From Candidatus Faecivivens stercorigallinarum (GTDB lineage Bacteria; Bacillota; Clostridia; Oscillospirales; Ruminococcaceae), in NCBI GenBank assembly GCA_018715465.1, contig DVLN01000016.1, forward strand, positions 1 to 5,918: DNA of 5,918 bases, read 5' to 3'. A model generated the notes under the pieces. It saw only the letters and a program-made list of their open reading frames with translations. It was not told the DNA's origin and made no database searches. Of this stretch, positions 1-5,875 are shown one piece after another; position 1 is the stretch's first letter, and every line of letters starts with the position of its first letter. Position numbers and translations under genes: made by a program.

Positions 1-856
1 GATTTAAAAACATATTGATGTACAGGATATAAGCCGCAAACTCACCGACATTGATCTGGTCGTAGAAAAAGAACAATCCGCCGCAGAACAGTACCATCAG
101 ATACAAAAGATCGGTAAACATCCCCATCCCGGAGAAGAAATAGCCCATGACCTTGTAGCTGTCGTCCCGTGCCTGAATATAACGGCTGTTGTTTTCATCA
201 AACTTTTCCATCTCATGTTCGGCCGAAACATAACTGCGGGAGATACGGATGCCTGCGATCGAGTTTTCAATTGTCGCGTTGACCTCGGCGATTTCCTCGC
301 GGCTTTTCAGAAAGGCGCGGTTCATGTGTTTTCGAAGCAGCACCGCAAACAGAACAATCAGCGGTACCATTGCAAACAAAATCAATGTCAGCAGAATATT
401 GATCTGCGCCATCATGATAAATGCGCCGATCAGCGAGATGATCGACAAAAACAGGTCTTCCGGGCCGTGGTGGGACAGTTCGGCGATTTCGAAGGTATCG
501 TTGACGATACGGGAAAGAATTGAACCGGTCTTGTTTTCATCAAAGTATTTAAACGGCAGTTTTTGCAGCCGTCCGAATGCTTCCTTACGCATGTCCGACT
601 GGATACCGACGCCGACCATATGTCCCTGATACTGCATGAAGTAGCTGAGCAGCATCTTGATCACATAAATCAGCAGCAGCGCGCCCGACCAGGCCAGCAG
701 CATCCCCATATTTTTATTGGGGACATAGTCATTGATGATGTTCTGGGCAATCCGTGGGTAAAACAGGTCGGCGCAGGCGACGATAAACGCCGCGATCATG
801 TCCAGTGTGAACAGCTTCATGTGCGGCTTATAGTACCGCGCAAAACGTTTCAGCAT
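1..856 (-). CDS. ABC exporter half-transporter, N-terminal membrane domain (partial, runs off left edge)
   Basis: The frame is open from the ATG at 856 to the window edge, giving 285 residues with no stop. It begins MLKRFARYYKPHMKLF and has the pattern of the type I ABC exporter transmembrane domain. About six hydrophobic helices are visible, with the family motif KYFDENKTGSILSRIVNDT after the second helix and an AEVNATIENSIAGIRISRSY segment typical of the long cytoplasmic helix before helix 5. The last visible residues (INVGEFAAYILYINMFLN) match the sixth helix. The nucleotide-binding domain with Walker A, signature and Walker B motifs should lie to the left, so ATP-driven export is inferred from the family. 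GAGGAG lies about 6 bases upstream of the ATG, which decides this start over an in-frame ATG at 880 with no ribosome site. The gene diverges from a WYL regulator that may control it. The substrate (drug, lipid or peptide) cannot be told. A heterodimer partner, common in this family, is not in the window. Confidence 0.93.
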   Translation of the reverse strand, partial: MLKRFARYYKPHMKLFTLDMIAAFIVACADLFYPRIAQNIINDYVPNKNMGMLLAWSGALLLIYVIKMLLSYFMQYQGHMVGVGIQSDMRKEAFGRLQKLPFKYFDENKTGSILSRIVNDTFEIAELSHHGPEDLFLSIISLIGAFIMMAQINILLTLILFAMVPLIVLFAVLLRKHMNRAFLKSREEIAEVNATIENSIAGIRISRSYVSAEHEMEKFDENNSRYIQARDDSYKVMGYFFSGMGMFTDLLYLMVLFCGGLFFFYDQINVGEFAAYILYINMFLN

Positions 857-901
857 CTTACTCTCCTCATCTTTCCTCATATTTTGATTCAGTATAGGAA
901 G

Positions 902-930
902 ATTATACCATATCTGTCAAGCAAAGGCAA
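902..930 (-). promoter_or_regulatory. Sigma-A-type promoter for the ABC exporter
   Basis: On the minus strand, TTGCCT (930-925) and a perfect TATAAT (907-902) are separated by 17 bases. A TGG directly before the -10 gives an extended -10 element. Transcription would start near 895, leaving a leader of about 39 bases before the ATG at 856. A TTGACA also occurs inside the spacer but is too close to the -10 to act as its -35. Confidence 0.65.
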
Positions 931-939
931 AGCACCCGG

Positions 940-964
940 CTGGCAGAATAAATTTTATTTCCAG
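940..964. repeat. Imperfect dyad between the divergent promoters
   Basis: Arms CTGG (940-943) and CCAG (961-964) enclose AATAAA and TTTATT mirrored about base 953. The arms are slightly asymmetric, with a two-base bulge on the left. It lies in the roughly 50 bases between the minus-strand -35 and the plus-strand -35, where a regulator acting on both promoters could bind. Its role as an operator is inference, and an A/T-rich chance dyad is possible. Confidence 0.3.
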
Positions 965-978
965 GCTGTTTTCCCCAC

Positions 979-1007
979 TTGAAAGAGTATTTGAGATTTT
1001 CTATAAT
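979..1007 (+). promoter_or_regulatory. Sigma-A-type promoter for the WYL regulator operon
   Basis: TTGAAA (979-984) and a perfect TATAAT (1002-1007) are separated by exactly 17 bases. Transcription would start near 1014, giving a leader of roughly 88 bases that passes through the palindromes at 1031-1067. This is the best plus-strand promoter upstream of the operon. Confidence 0.6.
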
Positions 1008-1027
1008 CAATATAAAAGCCAAACATG

Positions 1028-1067
1028 ACAGACAGCTGTCCTGTTTGATCTGGTATACTGTAAACAG
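1028..1067 (+). promoter_or_regulatory. Second promoter candidate with ACAG/CTGT palindromes (possible operator)
   Basis: An extended -10 box TGGTATACT (1051-1059) sits without a good -35 upstream. It is bracketed by a perfect 10-bp palindrome GACAGCTGTC (1031-1040) and by CTGT-AA-ACAG (1058-1067). Further ACAG and CTGT copies occur at 1028-1031 and 1041-1044. The repeated half-site around a promoter next to a regulator gene suggests autoregulation. The motif is not one I can assign to a known WYL protein. Confidence 0.4.
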
Positions 1068-1101
1068 AGGATAAAAGAAATTGTGCACGGGAGGAAACGG
1101 T

Positions 1102-2004
1102 ATGAAAATTGAACGGCTGATCGGGATACTTTCGATTTTATTGCAGCAGGAACGGGTCACCGCACCGGAACTGTCCAGACGGTTTGAAGTCTCCCGTCGC
1201 ACCATCAACCGAGATATCGAAGATCTTTGCCGGGCTGGCATTCCGATTGTCACCACGCAGGGACAAAAGGGCGGTATTTCCATCATGGAGGGTTATAAAA
1301 TGGATCGTACACTGCTGACGTCTGAGGAAATGCAGACCATTCTTGCCGGCCTGCACAGTCTGGACAGCGTCAGCGGTACCAATCGAGTCGCGCAACTTAT
1401 GGAAAAATTATCGGTTGGCGGCTCTGACTGGATGTCGGGCAGCCAAAATATCCTGATTGACCTGTCCTCCTGGTATAAAAAATCCCTGGCACCAAAAATT
1501 GAGCAAATTCGTGCGGCAATGGATAGCCACCGTCTGCTGTCATTTATCTACTATTCCCCACATGGTGAAAGCCGGCGGCTGATTGAACCGTATTACCTGA
1601 TCTTTCGCTGGTCGAGCTGGTATGTATGGGGGTATTGTGCCACACGAGAGGACTACCGGCTGTTCAAACTCAACCGGATGGAAGAAATACAACCAGGCGC
1701 GGCGTTTGAGCCGCGGACAGTCCCTTTACCCGACCTGCGCAACGAGCGGATTTTCCCCGGCGGTATCCGGGTTCGAGCGTTGTTTGACCCGGGCTGCAAG
1801 TGGCGGCTGGTGGAAGAATTTGGCCCTGCTTGTTTTGAGCAGCAGCCAGATGGAAGGCTATTGTTCACAGCCGATTACACCGACGAGGAAAACCTTCTGA
1901 CCTGGCTGCTCAGTTTCCGGGAAAAGGTAGAATTGCTTGAACCGAAGCAGCTCCGGGAAAAACTGCGGGATTCTGCCAGACAAATATTTGACCGATATCA
2001 GTAG
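1102..2004 (+). CDS. WYL-domain transcriptional regulator (DeoR/YafY type)
   Basis: This 300-residue protein has the usual length and order for the family. Residues 1-60 form a winged helix-turn-helix of the HTH_11/DeoR kind (TAPELSRRFEVSRRTINRDI, then a wing around GQKGGISI). Residues about 133-200 form the WYL domain, where the name motif reads WYV (173-175) in SSWYVWGYC, followed by RLFKLNRM (186-193). Residues about 220-298 are a WCX-type C-terminal domain. WYL domains bind ligands; several studied members (PafBC, DriD) are activated by single-stranded DNA arising from damage. The ATG at 1102 is chosen because GGGAGG (1089-1094) lies 7 bases upstream; a TTG at 1081 in the same frame lies before that site and is unlikely. 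It is the first gene of a three-gene operon and diverges from an ABC exporter, so it probably controls both. The ligand, and whether it activates or represses, cannot be read from the sequence. Confidence 0.93.
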   Translation: MKIERLIGILSILLQQERVTAPELSRRFEVSRRTINRDIEDLCRAGIPIVTTQGQKGGISIMEGYKMDRTLLTSEEMQTILAGLHSLDSVSGTNRVAQLMEKLSVGGSDWMSGSQNILIDLSSWYKKSLAPKIEQIRAAMDSHRLLSFIYYSPHGESRRLIEPYYLIFRWSSWYVWGYCATREDYRLFKLNRMEEIQPGAAFEPRTVPLPDLRNERIFPGGIRVRALFDPGCKWRLVEEFGPACFEQQPDGRLLFTADYTDEENLLTWLLSFREKVELLEPKQLREKLRDSARQIFDRYQ

Positions 2005-2019
2005 AGAGGATGTGTCAAC

Positions 2020-2649
2020 ATGCGTTATCTGTGGCTGGACGATTATCTACTTGGAAAAAGGGGGGTAACAAAGGATTTGCAGCCGGTGTGGAATTGGATC
2101 CGGTATAAAATCGGGGAAAAGATGTTTGCAGCGGTCTGTCTTGATTCAGATGGGAAACCGTACTATATTAATCTCAAACTCAAGCCGGAAGAAGGGGATT
2201 TCCTGCGCCATCAGTACCCCGATATCCTGCCGGGATACTATTCAGATAAGGTGCACTGGAATTCTGTCCGGCCGGATGGACAGGTCCCGGATGACCTTCT
2301 CCGGGAAATGCTGGACGAGTCCTACACGCTGGTCCTTGGGAGTTTAAGCAAAAAACAGCGGCGGGCGGCCCTTGGGATCAGCTGCTGCGGGACAGAATGT
2401 AAAAAGTGCCCGTTTTATGGTGGGCAGTGTGCCGGGTGCAACGAATCCTGCGGAAAGGTATTTCATGCACCGGCAGGAAAGGCGTGTCCGATTTACGCCT
2501 GCTCGGTTCAAAAAAAGCGGTATGTCAGCTGTACCGAGTGCAGCGAGCTTCCATGTGAAATATGGGCTGCGGTGCGTGATCCCCAGCTGTCTGACCAGCA
2601 GTTTGAAGCGTCGATTAAAGAACGTATAACAAATCTTGGGAGGGAATAA
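2020..2649 (+). CDS. MmcQ/YjbR domain fused to cysteine-rich DUF3795 domain
   Basis: This 209-residue protein has two parts. Residues 1-118 match the MmcQ/YjbR fold family: WNWIRYKIGEKMFAAV (24-39), YYINLKLKPEE, PDILPGYYSDKVHWNSV (67-83) and SYTLVLGSLSKKQR. Residues 119-185 match DUF3795, with twelve cysteines: C122, C123, C127, C130, C137, C140, C144, C156, C161, C171, C174 and C179. Their C-x2-C and C-x3-C spacings point to zinc or iron-sulfur binding, which is inference. MmcQ is named from the mitomycin C gene cluster; the biochemical role of YjbR-type proteins is unsettled, and DUF3795 has no known function. The ATG at 2020 follows AGAGAGGA (2003-2010), which overlaps the stop of the regulator gene, so the two are co-transcribed and perhaps translationally coupled. 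The protein is probably cytoplasmic, since no signal peptide or membrane segment is visible. Confidence 0.88.
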   Translation: MRYLWLDDYLLGKRGVTKDLQPVWNWIRYKIGEKMFAAVCLDSDGKPYYINLKLKPEEGDFLRHQYPDILPGYYSDKVHWNSVRPDGQVPDDLLREMLDESYTLVLGSLSKKQRRAALGISCCGTECKKCPFYGGQCAGCNESCGKVFHAPAGKACPIYACSVQKKRYVSCTECSELPCEIWAAVRDPQLSDQQFEASIKERITNLGRE

Positions 2650-3278
2650 TGGTGGCATTTGATTATAAGAAAGAGTATAAGGAGTTTTATCTGCCGTCCG
2701 GTCAGCCGCAGGTTGTAACAGTTCCAGAAATGAATTTTCTTGCGGTCCGGGGAAAGGGAAATCCCAATCTGCCGGACGGCGGGTATAAACAGGCAATCGG
2801 CCTGTTATATGGCGTCGCTTATACTATTAAAATGAGTAAGATGGGAAGGCATCAGATTGACGGTTATTTTGACTATGTAGTACCGCCGCTCGAAGGGCTT
2901 TGGTGGCAGGAGGGTGTCTGTGGAGTAGATTATACACGGAAGGAAGATTTCCAGTGGATTTCAATGATTCGTCTGCCGGAGTTTGTAACACGTGAAGTTT
3001 TTGACTGGGCGGTGACAGAAGCGGCGGATAAAAAGAAGATGGATTTTTCCGCTGTGGAATTTATGACCTGGCAGGAAGGCCGCTGTGTTCAGTGCATGCA
3101 TGTCGGTCCCTATGACAATGAACCGGAAACCCTCCAAAAAATTCAGCATTTTATGCAGCAGCAGGGTTTTGTGTTTGATTTTTCGCCTGGCCGGTATCAT
3201 CATGAGATTTATCTGAGCGATGTCCGGCGCTGCCGCCCGGAAAATCTGAAAACAGTTATCCGTCATCCGGTACGGTAA
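2649..3278 (+). CDS. GyrI-like small-molecule-binding protein
   Basis: This 209-residue protein is full length for the stand-alone GyrI-like (SOUL/SHS2-type) family. Recognisable pieces are FDYKKEYKEFY (4-14), the GKGNPN turn (35-40), YKQAIGLLYGVAYTIKMSK (46-64), DYVVPPLEGLWW (75-86), HVGPYDNEPET (151-161) and HHEIYLSD (184-191). The family fold binds hydrophobic small molecules. E. coli SbmC/GyrI protects against gyrase poisons and some DNA-damaging agents, and related proteins such as YtkR7 hydrolyse cyclopropane-bearing DNA alkylators. Glutamates such as E158, E160 and E186 lie in the conserved segments and may include the catalytic ones, which I cannot confirm without an alignment. Its ATG overlaps the previous stop by one base (TAATG), with GGGAGGG (2638-2644) upstream, so it is the last gene of the WYL operon and is followed by a terminator. 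No membrane segment or signal peptide is seen. Hydrolase activity is inference; it could be only a binding protein. Confidence 0.9.
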   Translation: MVAFDYKKEYKEFYLPSGQPQVVTVPEMNFLAVRGKGNPNLPDGGYKQAIGLLYGVAYTIKMSKMGRHQIDGYFDYVVPPLEGLWWQEGVCGVDYTRKEDFQWISMIRLPEFVTREVFDWAVTEAADKKKMDFSAVEFMTWQEGRCVQCMHVGPYDNEPETLQKIQHFMQQQGFVFDFSPGRYHHEIYLSDVRRCRPENLKTVIRHPVR

Positions 3279-3298
3279 TAGAGAAACTTTGATTGCGC

Positions 3299-3338
3299 AA
3301 AAATCCCTTCTGCTCAGAACAGCAGAAGGGATTCTTCA
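3299..3338. terminator. Bidirectional rho-independent terminator between convergent operons
   Basis: A perfect 13-bp stem (3302-3314 with 3321-3333) closes a 6-base loop, CAGAAC. On the minus strand the stem runs into ATTTTTGCG, a reasonable U-tract that would end the feoAB transcript 27 bases past the feoB stop. On the plus strand the tail is ATTCTTCAT, weaker but plausible for the WYL operon, whose last stop is about 23 bases upstream. Confidence 0.85.
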
Positions 3339-3360
3339 TAACGATCGTTTCTGTTTTGAC

Positions 3361-5367
3361 TCAGAGCAGCAGGCTGCCGATCTGATAGATCAGCGTTCCC
3401 GCGGCCCATGCAATTGCGCACTGCATGATGACGACGCCAATTGTTTTCAGGCCGGAGCCAAGCTCATTCTTGATGGTCGCAATTGCCGCCACACAGGGGG
3501 TATACAGCAATGTAAACGCGAGGAATGCCGTCGCACTAAGTGGGCTGAACATCGAATGGAGTGCAGCAGGCAGTTCGGCGGTACCGACACCCAGCAGAAC
3601 ACCCAGTGTTGAGACAACCGCTTCCTTTGCAGTAAAGCCGCTGAGCAGAGCAGTTGCAACCCGCCAGTCGCCATTGCCGAGGGGTGAAAGCAGCGGCGCG
3701 ATCAGCTGTCCCAATGCCGCAAGCAAGCTGTCGGCATTGTCGGTGACAACATTTAAGCGGGTGTCAAAGGTCTGTAAAAACCAGATGATGATGGTGCCCA
3801 GAAAGATGACGGTAAACGCGCGCTGTAAAAAGTCTTTGGCTTTGTCCCACAGCAGCAGTGCAACCGATTTGGCCGACGGGAAACGGTAGTTGGGCAGTTC
3901 CATGACAAACGGAACCGGTTTGCCGGAAAAGACAGTCTTTTTCATGACCAGCGCCGCCAGCACTCCGACCAGCATGCCGCCAAAATATAGTGTAATCATC
4001 ACCAGCGCCGCCGCGGATGGAAAAAAGGCGGAGGCAAATACCGCATAAATCGGGATTTTTGCTGAACAGCTCATAAATGGCGTCAGCATAATCGTCATTT
4101 TCCGGTCGCGGTCGGAAGAGAGTGTTCTGGTCGCCATGACTGCCGGCACGGTACATCCGAACCCGATCAGCATAGGGACGATGCTTCGTCCTGACAGGCC
4201 GATCTTACGCAGCAGTTTATCCATGACAAACGCGACGCGCGCCATATATCCGGTATCTTCCAGAATCGACAGGAAGAAAAACAGCGTAACGATAATTGGC
4301 AGGAAGGAGAGAACACTCCCCACTCCTGCGAAAATACCGTCGATCATGAGACTATGTACCACCGGGTTGATGCCGTATACAGTCAATCCCTTGTCGACAA
4401 GTGCCGTCAGCCAGTCGATACCGGCTGCCAGCAGGTCGCTGAGGAAACTCCCGATGACGTTGAAAGTCAGGAAAAAGATCAACAGCATGATTCCGATAAA
4501 GACCGGAATCGCAGTAAACCGCCCGGTCAACACCTTATCAATTTTTACGCTGCGCTGATGTTCAGCGCTTTCATGACATTTGACAACCGTATCTCCGACG
4601 ACCGATTCAATAAAGCTGTACCGCATATCTGCCAGTGCTGCGTTGCGGTCTAGTCCAGATTCCTGCTCCATCTCGATGATCGAGTGTTCCAGCAGTTCCT
4701 TTTCGTTGTCGTCCAATTCCAGCAGCTCGGTGATCTGTTCATCGCCTTCGATCAGCTTGGTTGCAGCAAACCGGGCGGAGATTCCAACCCTGCGGGCGTG
4801 GTCCTCGATAACGTGGGAGACCGAATGGATGCAGCGGTGAACCGGGCCATCGGGACAGAAGTCCAATACGCTGGGCAGTATCTTGTTTTTCGCGGTGTCG
4901 ACCGCCTTGCTGACCAGCTCGGATACGCCTTCATTTTTGGCGGCGGAAATTGGAATGACCGGTATTCCCAGCCGTTTGGACAGTGCTTTGACGTTGATCG
5001 TGCCGCCGTTTGCGCGAACTTCGTCCATCATATTGAGCGCCAGTACCGTCGGAATCCGCAGTTCCAGCAGCTGTAATGTCAGGTAGAGGTTGCGTTCGAT
5101 GTTGGTCGCGTCGACGATGTTGATAATCCCGTCCGGGTGGCCATTGAGGATAAAGTCACGGGTGACGATTTCCTCGCTGGTATATGGGCGGATGGAATAG
5201 ATACCCGGCAGGTCTACCACCGAGCTGCCCTTTGCATCCCGGATGTCGCCCATCTTCTGGTCGACGGTGACGCCGGGAAAGTTGCCGACATGCTGGTTGG
5301 CACCGGTCATACTGTTAAAAAGGGTTGTCTTGCCACAGTTCTGGTTTCCGGCAAGAGCAAAGATCAT
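3361..5367 (-). CDS. feoB: Ferrous iron transport protein B (GTP-driven Fe2+ permease)
   Basis: This 668-residue protein imports Fe2+ across the cytoplasmic membrane. The N-terminal G domain shows G1 GNQNCGKT (7-14), G2 threonine in PGVTVD (T34), G3 DLPG (52-55), G4 NMMD (112-115) and G5 SAAK (141-144). N10 sits where the potassium-coordinating asparagine of FeoB G domains is found. A helical linker (about 170-275) leads to the membrane part from about residue 284. There the two gate regions carry the conserved cysteines in GFGCTVPAVMATR (C405) and YTPCVAAIATIKNELG (C625), and FMSCSAKIPIY (431-441) is also typical. The protein is shorter than the 773-residue E. coli form but usual for Firmicutes, and it has no cysteine-rich C-terminal tail. 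The ATG at 5367 has AGGAGG (5381-5376) 8 bases upstream. It follows feoA by 39 bases in one operon. That spacer holds a small hairpin (5391-5407), probably too weak to terminate. No feoC follows. Confidence 0.98.
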   Translation of the reverse strand: MIFALAGNQNCGKTTLFNSMTGANQHVGNFPGVTVDQKMGDIRDAKGSSVVDLPGIYSIRPYTSEEIVTRDFILNGHPDGIINIVDATNIERNLYLTLQLLELRIPTVLALNMMDEVRANGGTINVKALSKRLGIPVIPISAAKNEGVSELVSKAVDTAKNKILPSVLDFCPDGPVHRCIHSVSHVIEDHARRVGISARFAATKLIEGDEQITELLELDDNEKELLEHSIIEMEQESGLDRNAALADMRYSFIESVVGDTVVKCHESAEHQRSVKIDKVLTGRFTAIPVFIGIMLLIFFLTFNVIGSFLSDLLAAGIDWLTALVDKGLTVYGINPVVHSLMIDGIFAGVGSVLSFLPIIVTLFFFLSILEDTGYMARVAFVMDKLLRKIGLSGRSIVPMLIGFGCTVPAVMATRTLSSDRDRKMTIMLTPFMSCSAKIPIYAVFASAFFPSAAALVMITLYFGGMLVGVLAALVMKKTVFSGKPVPFVMELPNYRFPSAKSVALLLWDKAKDFLQRAFTVIFLGTIIIWFLQTFDTRLNVVTDNADSLLAALGQLIAPLLSPLGNGDWRVATALLSGFTAKEAVVSTLGVLLGVGTAELPAALHSMFSPLSATAFLAFTLLYTPCVAAIATIKNELGSGLKTIGVVIMQCAIAWAAGTLIYQIGSLLL

Positions 5368-5406
5368 ATAGGATTCCTCCTCTGATGGACAGGCGTTTCC
5401 GCCGCC

Positions 5407-5631
5407 TTAGTCCTGTGTAATTTCAATCTGGGCGGCGTCTTCCTTGCGAAGGGTCAGTTCATATCCACGGATCCGAATTTCGATTGGGTCGCCCATCGGC
5501 GCCACCTTGATAACGCTCACCTTTGTGCGCGGAATCAGGCCCATATCCAGAAAACGCAACCGCAGCGGACCTTCACCACCGACGGTCTGTATGGTCGCAT
5601 GCTGACCAACTGCCAGTTCAGCCAGTGTCAT
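5407..5631 (-). CDS. feoA: FeoA family protein, SH3-like partner of FeoB
   Basis: This 74-residue cytoplasmic protein has the single SH3-like FeoA domain. The family core is clear: LRFLDMGLIPRTKVSVIKVA (residues 25-44), PMGDPIEIRIRGYELTLR (45-62) and EDAAQIEI near the end. FeoA is required for or stimulates FeoB-dependent Fe2+ uptake and is thought to act on the FeoB G domain; the mechanism is not settled. The ATG at 5631 is chosen because a textbook TAGGAGGT lies 7 bases upstream (AGGAGG at 5644-5639) and the protein then has the normal family length. The frame stays open to an ATG at 5832, but that extension would cross the likely promoter and ribosome site. It is the first gene of the feoAB operon. 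Confidence 0.96.
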   Translation of the reverse strand: MTLAELAVGQHATIQTVGGEGPLRLRFLDMGLIPRTKVSVIKVAPMGDPIEIRIRGYELTLRKEDAAQIEITQD

Positions 5632-5649
5632 GTTGATACCTCCTAGGGC

Positions 5650-5667
5650 GGCTTGCCTTGGCAAACC
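5650..5667 (-). promoter_or_regulatory. Dyad in the feoA leader (operator or RNA hairpin)
   Basis: GGCTTGCC-TT-GGCAAACC is an 18-base dyad with one mismatch. In the minus-strand transcript that mismatch becomes a U-G wobble, so a 7-bp hairpin with a CAAG loop can form. It ends six bases before the AGGAGG of feoA and lies about 16-33 bases after the predicted transcription start. Nine bases of it (5651-5659) recur inverted at 5741-5749, upstream of the -35. It could be a repressor site or could modulate translation. It does not match the Fur or DtxR consensus as I know them. Confidence 0.4.
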
Positions 5668-5689
5668 GAGTTTACTCTGTCTAACCCAT

Positions 5690-5718
5690 ATGGTATCACA
5701 TTGTTCCGTAAGCGTCAA
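5690..5718 (-). promoter_or_regulatory. Promoter of the feoAB operon
   Basis: On the minus strand TTGACG (5718-5713) is followed after 17 bases by TACCAT (5695-5690), preceded by TGA as an extended -10. The predicted start near 5683 gives a leader of about 50 bases. An 8-bp palindrome CCATATGG (5686-5693) overlaps the -10 and might belong to an operator. The -10 matches only 4 of 6 positions, which fits a regulated promoter but also lowers certainty. A TGGTATAAC at 5815-5807 is a weaker alternative without a -35. Confidence 0.5.
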
Positions 5719-5814
5719 GAGAATATACAACAGGATGTGAAAGGCAAGCACCATCTTTTTTGTCAAAAAATAGAGGAAAGGAGAAGAAAGCTCAAAGACG
5801 ATCGCAGTTATACC

Positions 5815-5845
5815 AAAAAAAAGAACTTCCATTTAATGGAAGTTC
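5815..5845 (-). terminator. Rho-independent terminator upstream of feoAB
   Basis: GAACTTCCATT (5823-5833) and its exact complement AATGGAAGTTC (5835-5845) form a stem of at least 9 bp with a small A/T loop. On the minus strand it is followed directly by eight T (5822-5815). This is a classic intrinsic terminator for transcripts entering from the right. On the plus strand the tail is CTGAAAATA and would not terminate. The stop TAA at 5894-5892 could be the end of such an incoming minus-strand gene, but only eight codons before it are visible. Confidence 0.75.
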
Positions 5846-5875
5846 CTGAAAATAAAATAAAAAGGAGTAATTATA

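Noticed and set aside
857..880. Upstream in-frame ATG (880) for the ABC exporter
   Set aside because: No Shine-Dalgarno sequence precedes it, while GAGGAG precedes the ATG at 856 at good spacing.
1081..1101. TTG start for the WYL regulator, adding seven residues
   Set aside because: It contains the ribosome site GGGAGG that serves the ATG at 1102 and has none of its own.
903..1395. Minus-strand open frames overlapping the WYL gene and the divergent promoter region
   Set aside because: No family resemblance; they lie opposite a clear gene and cover the promoters, so they are shadow frames.
2386..2409. C-x3-C-x2-C motif (C123, C127, C130) like a radical SAM cluster site
   Set aside because: The rest of the protein is too small for a radical SAM barrel and the cysteine pattern fits DUF3795 as a whole.
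2344..2796. 150-codon minus-strand open frame opposite the MmcQ-DUF3795/GyrI junction
   Set aside because: It lies antisense to two clearly coding genes and shows no recognisable domain.
3764..5076. Several open frames of 100-150 codons on both strands within feoB
   Set aside because: Shadows of the feoB reading frame; none resembles a known protein, and feoB itself is intact from start to stop.
5756..5770. TTTTTT-GTC-AAAAAA hairpin and a TTGACA on the minus strand
   Set aside because: A weak A/T stem with a 3-base loop, and no -10 box at 16-18 bases from the TTGACA, so neither a terminator nor a promoter is supported.
5407..5832. feoA read with an N-terminal hydrophobic extension starting at 5832 (141 residues)
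   Set aside because: The extension crosses the predicted promoter and the perfect TAGGAGGT site; the internal ATG at 5631 gives the normal FeoA length. The hydrophobic look comes from A/T-rich noncoding DNA.
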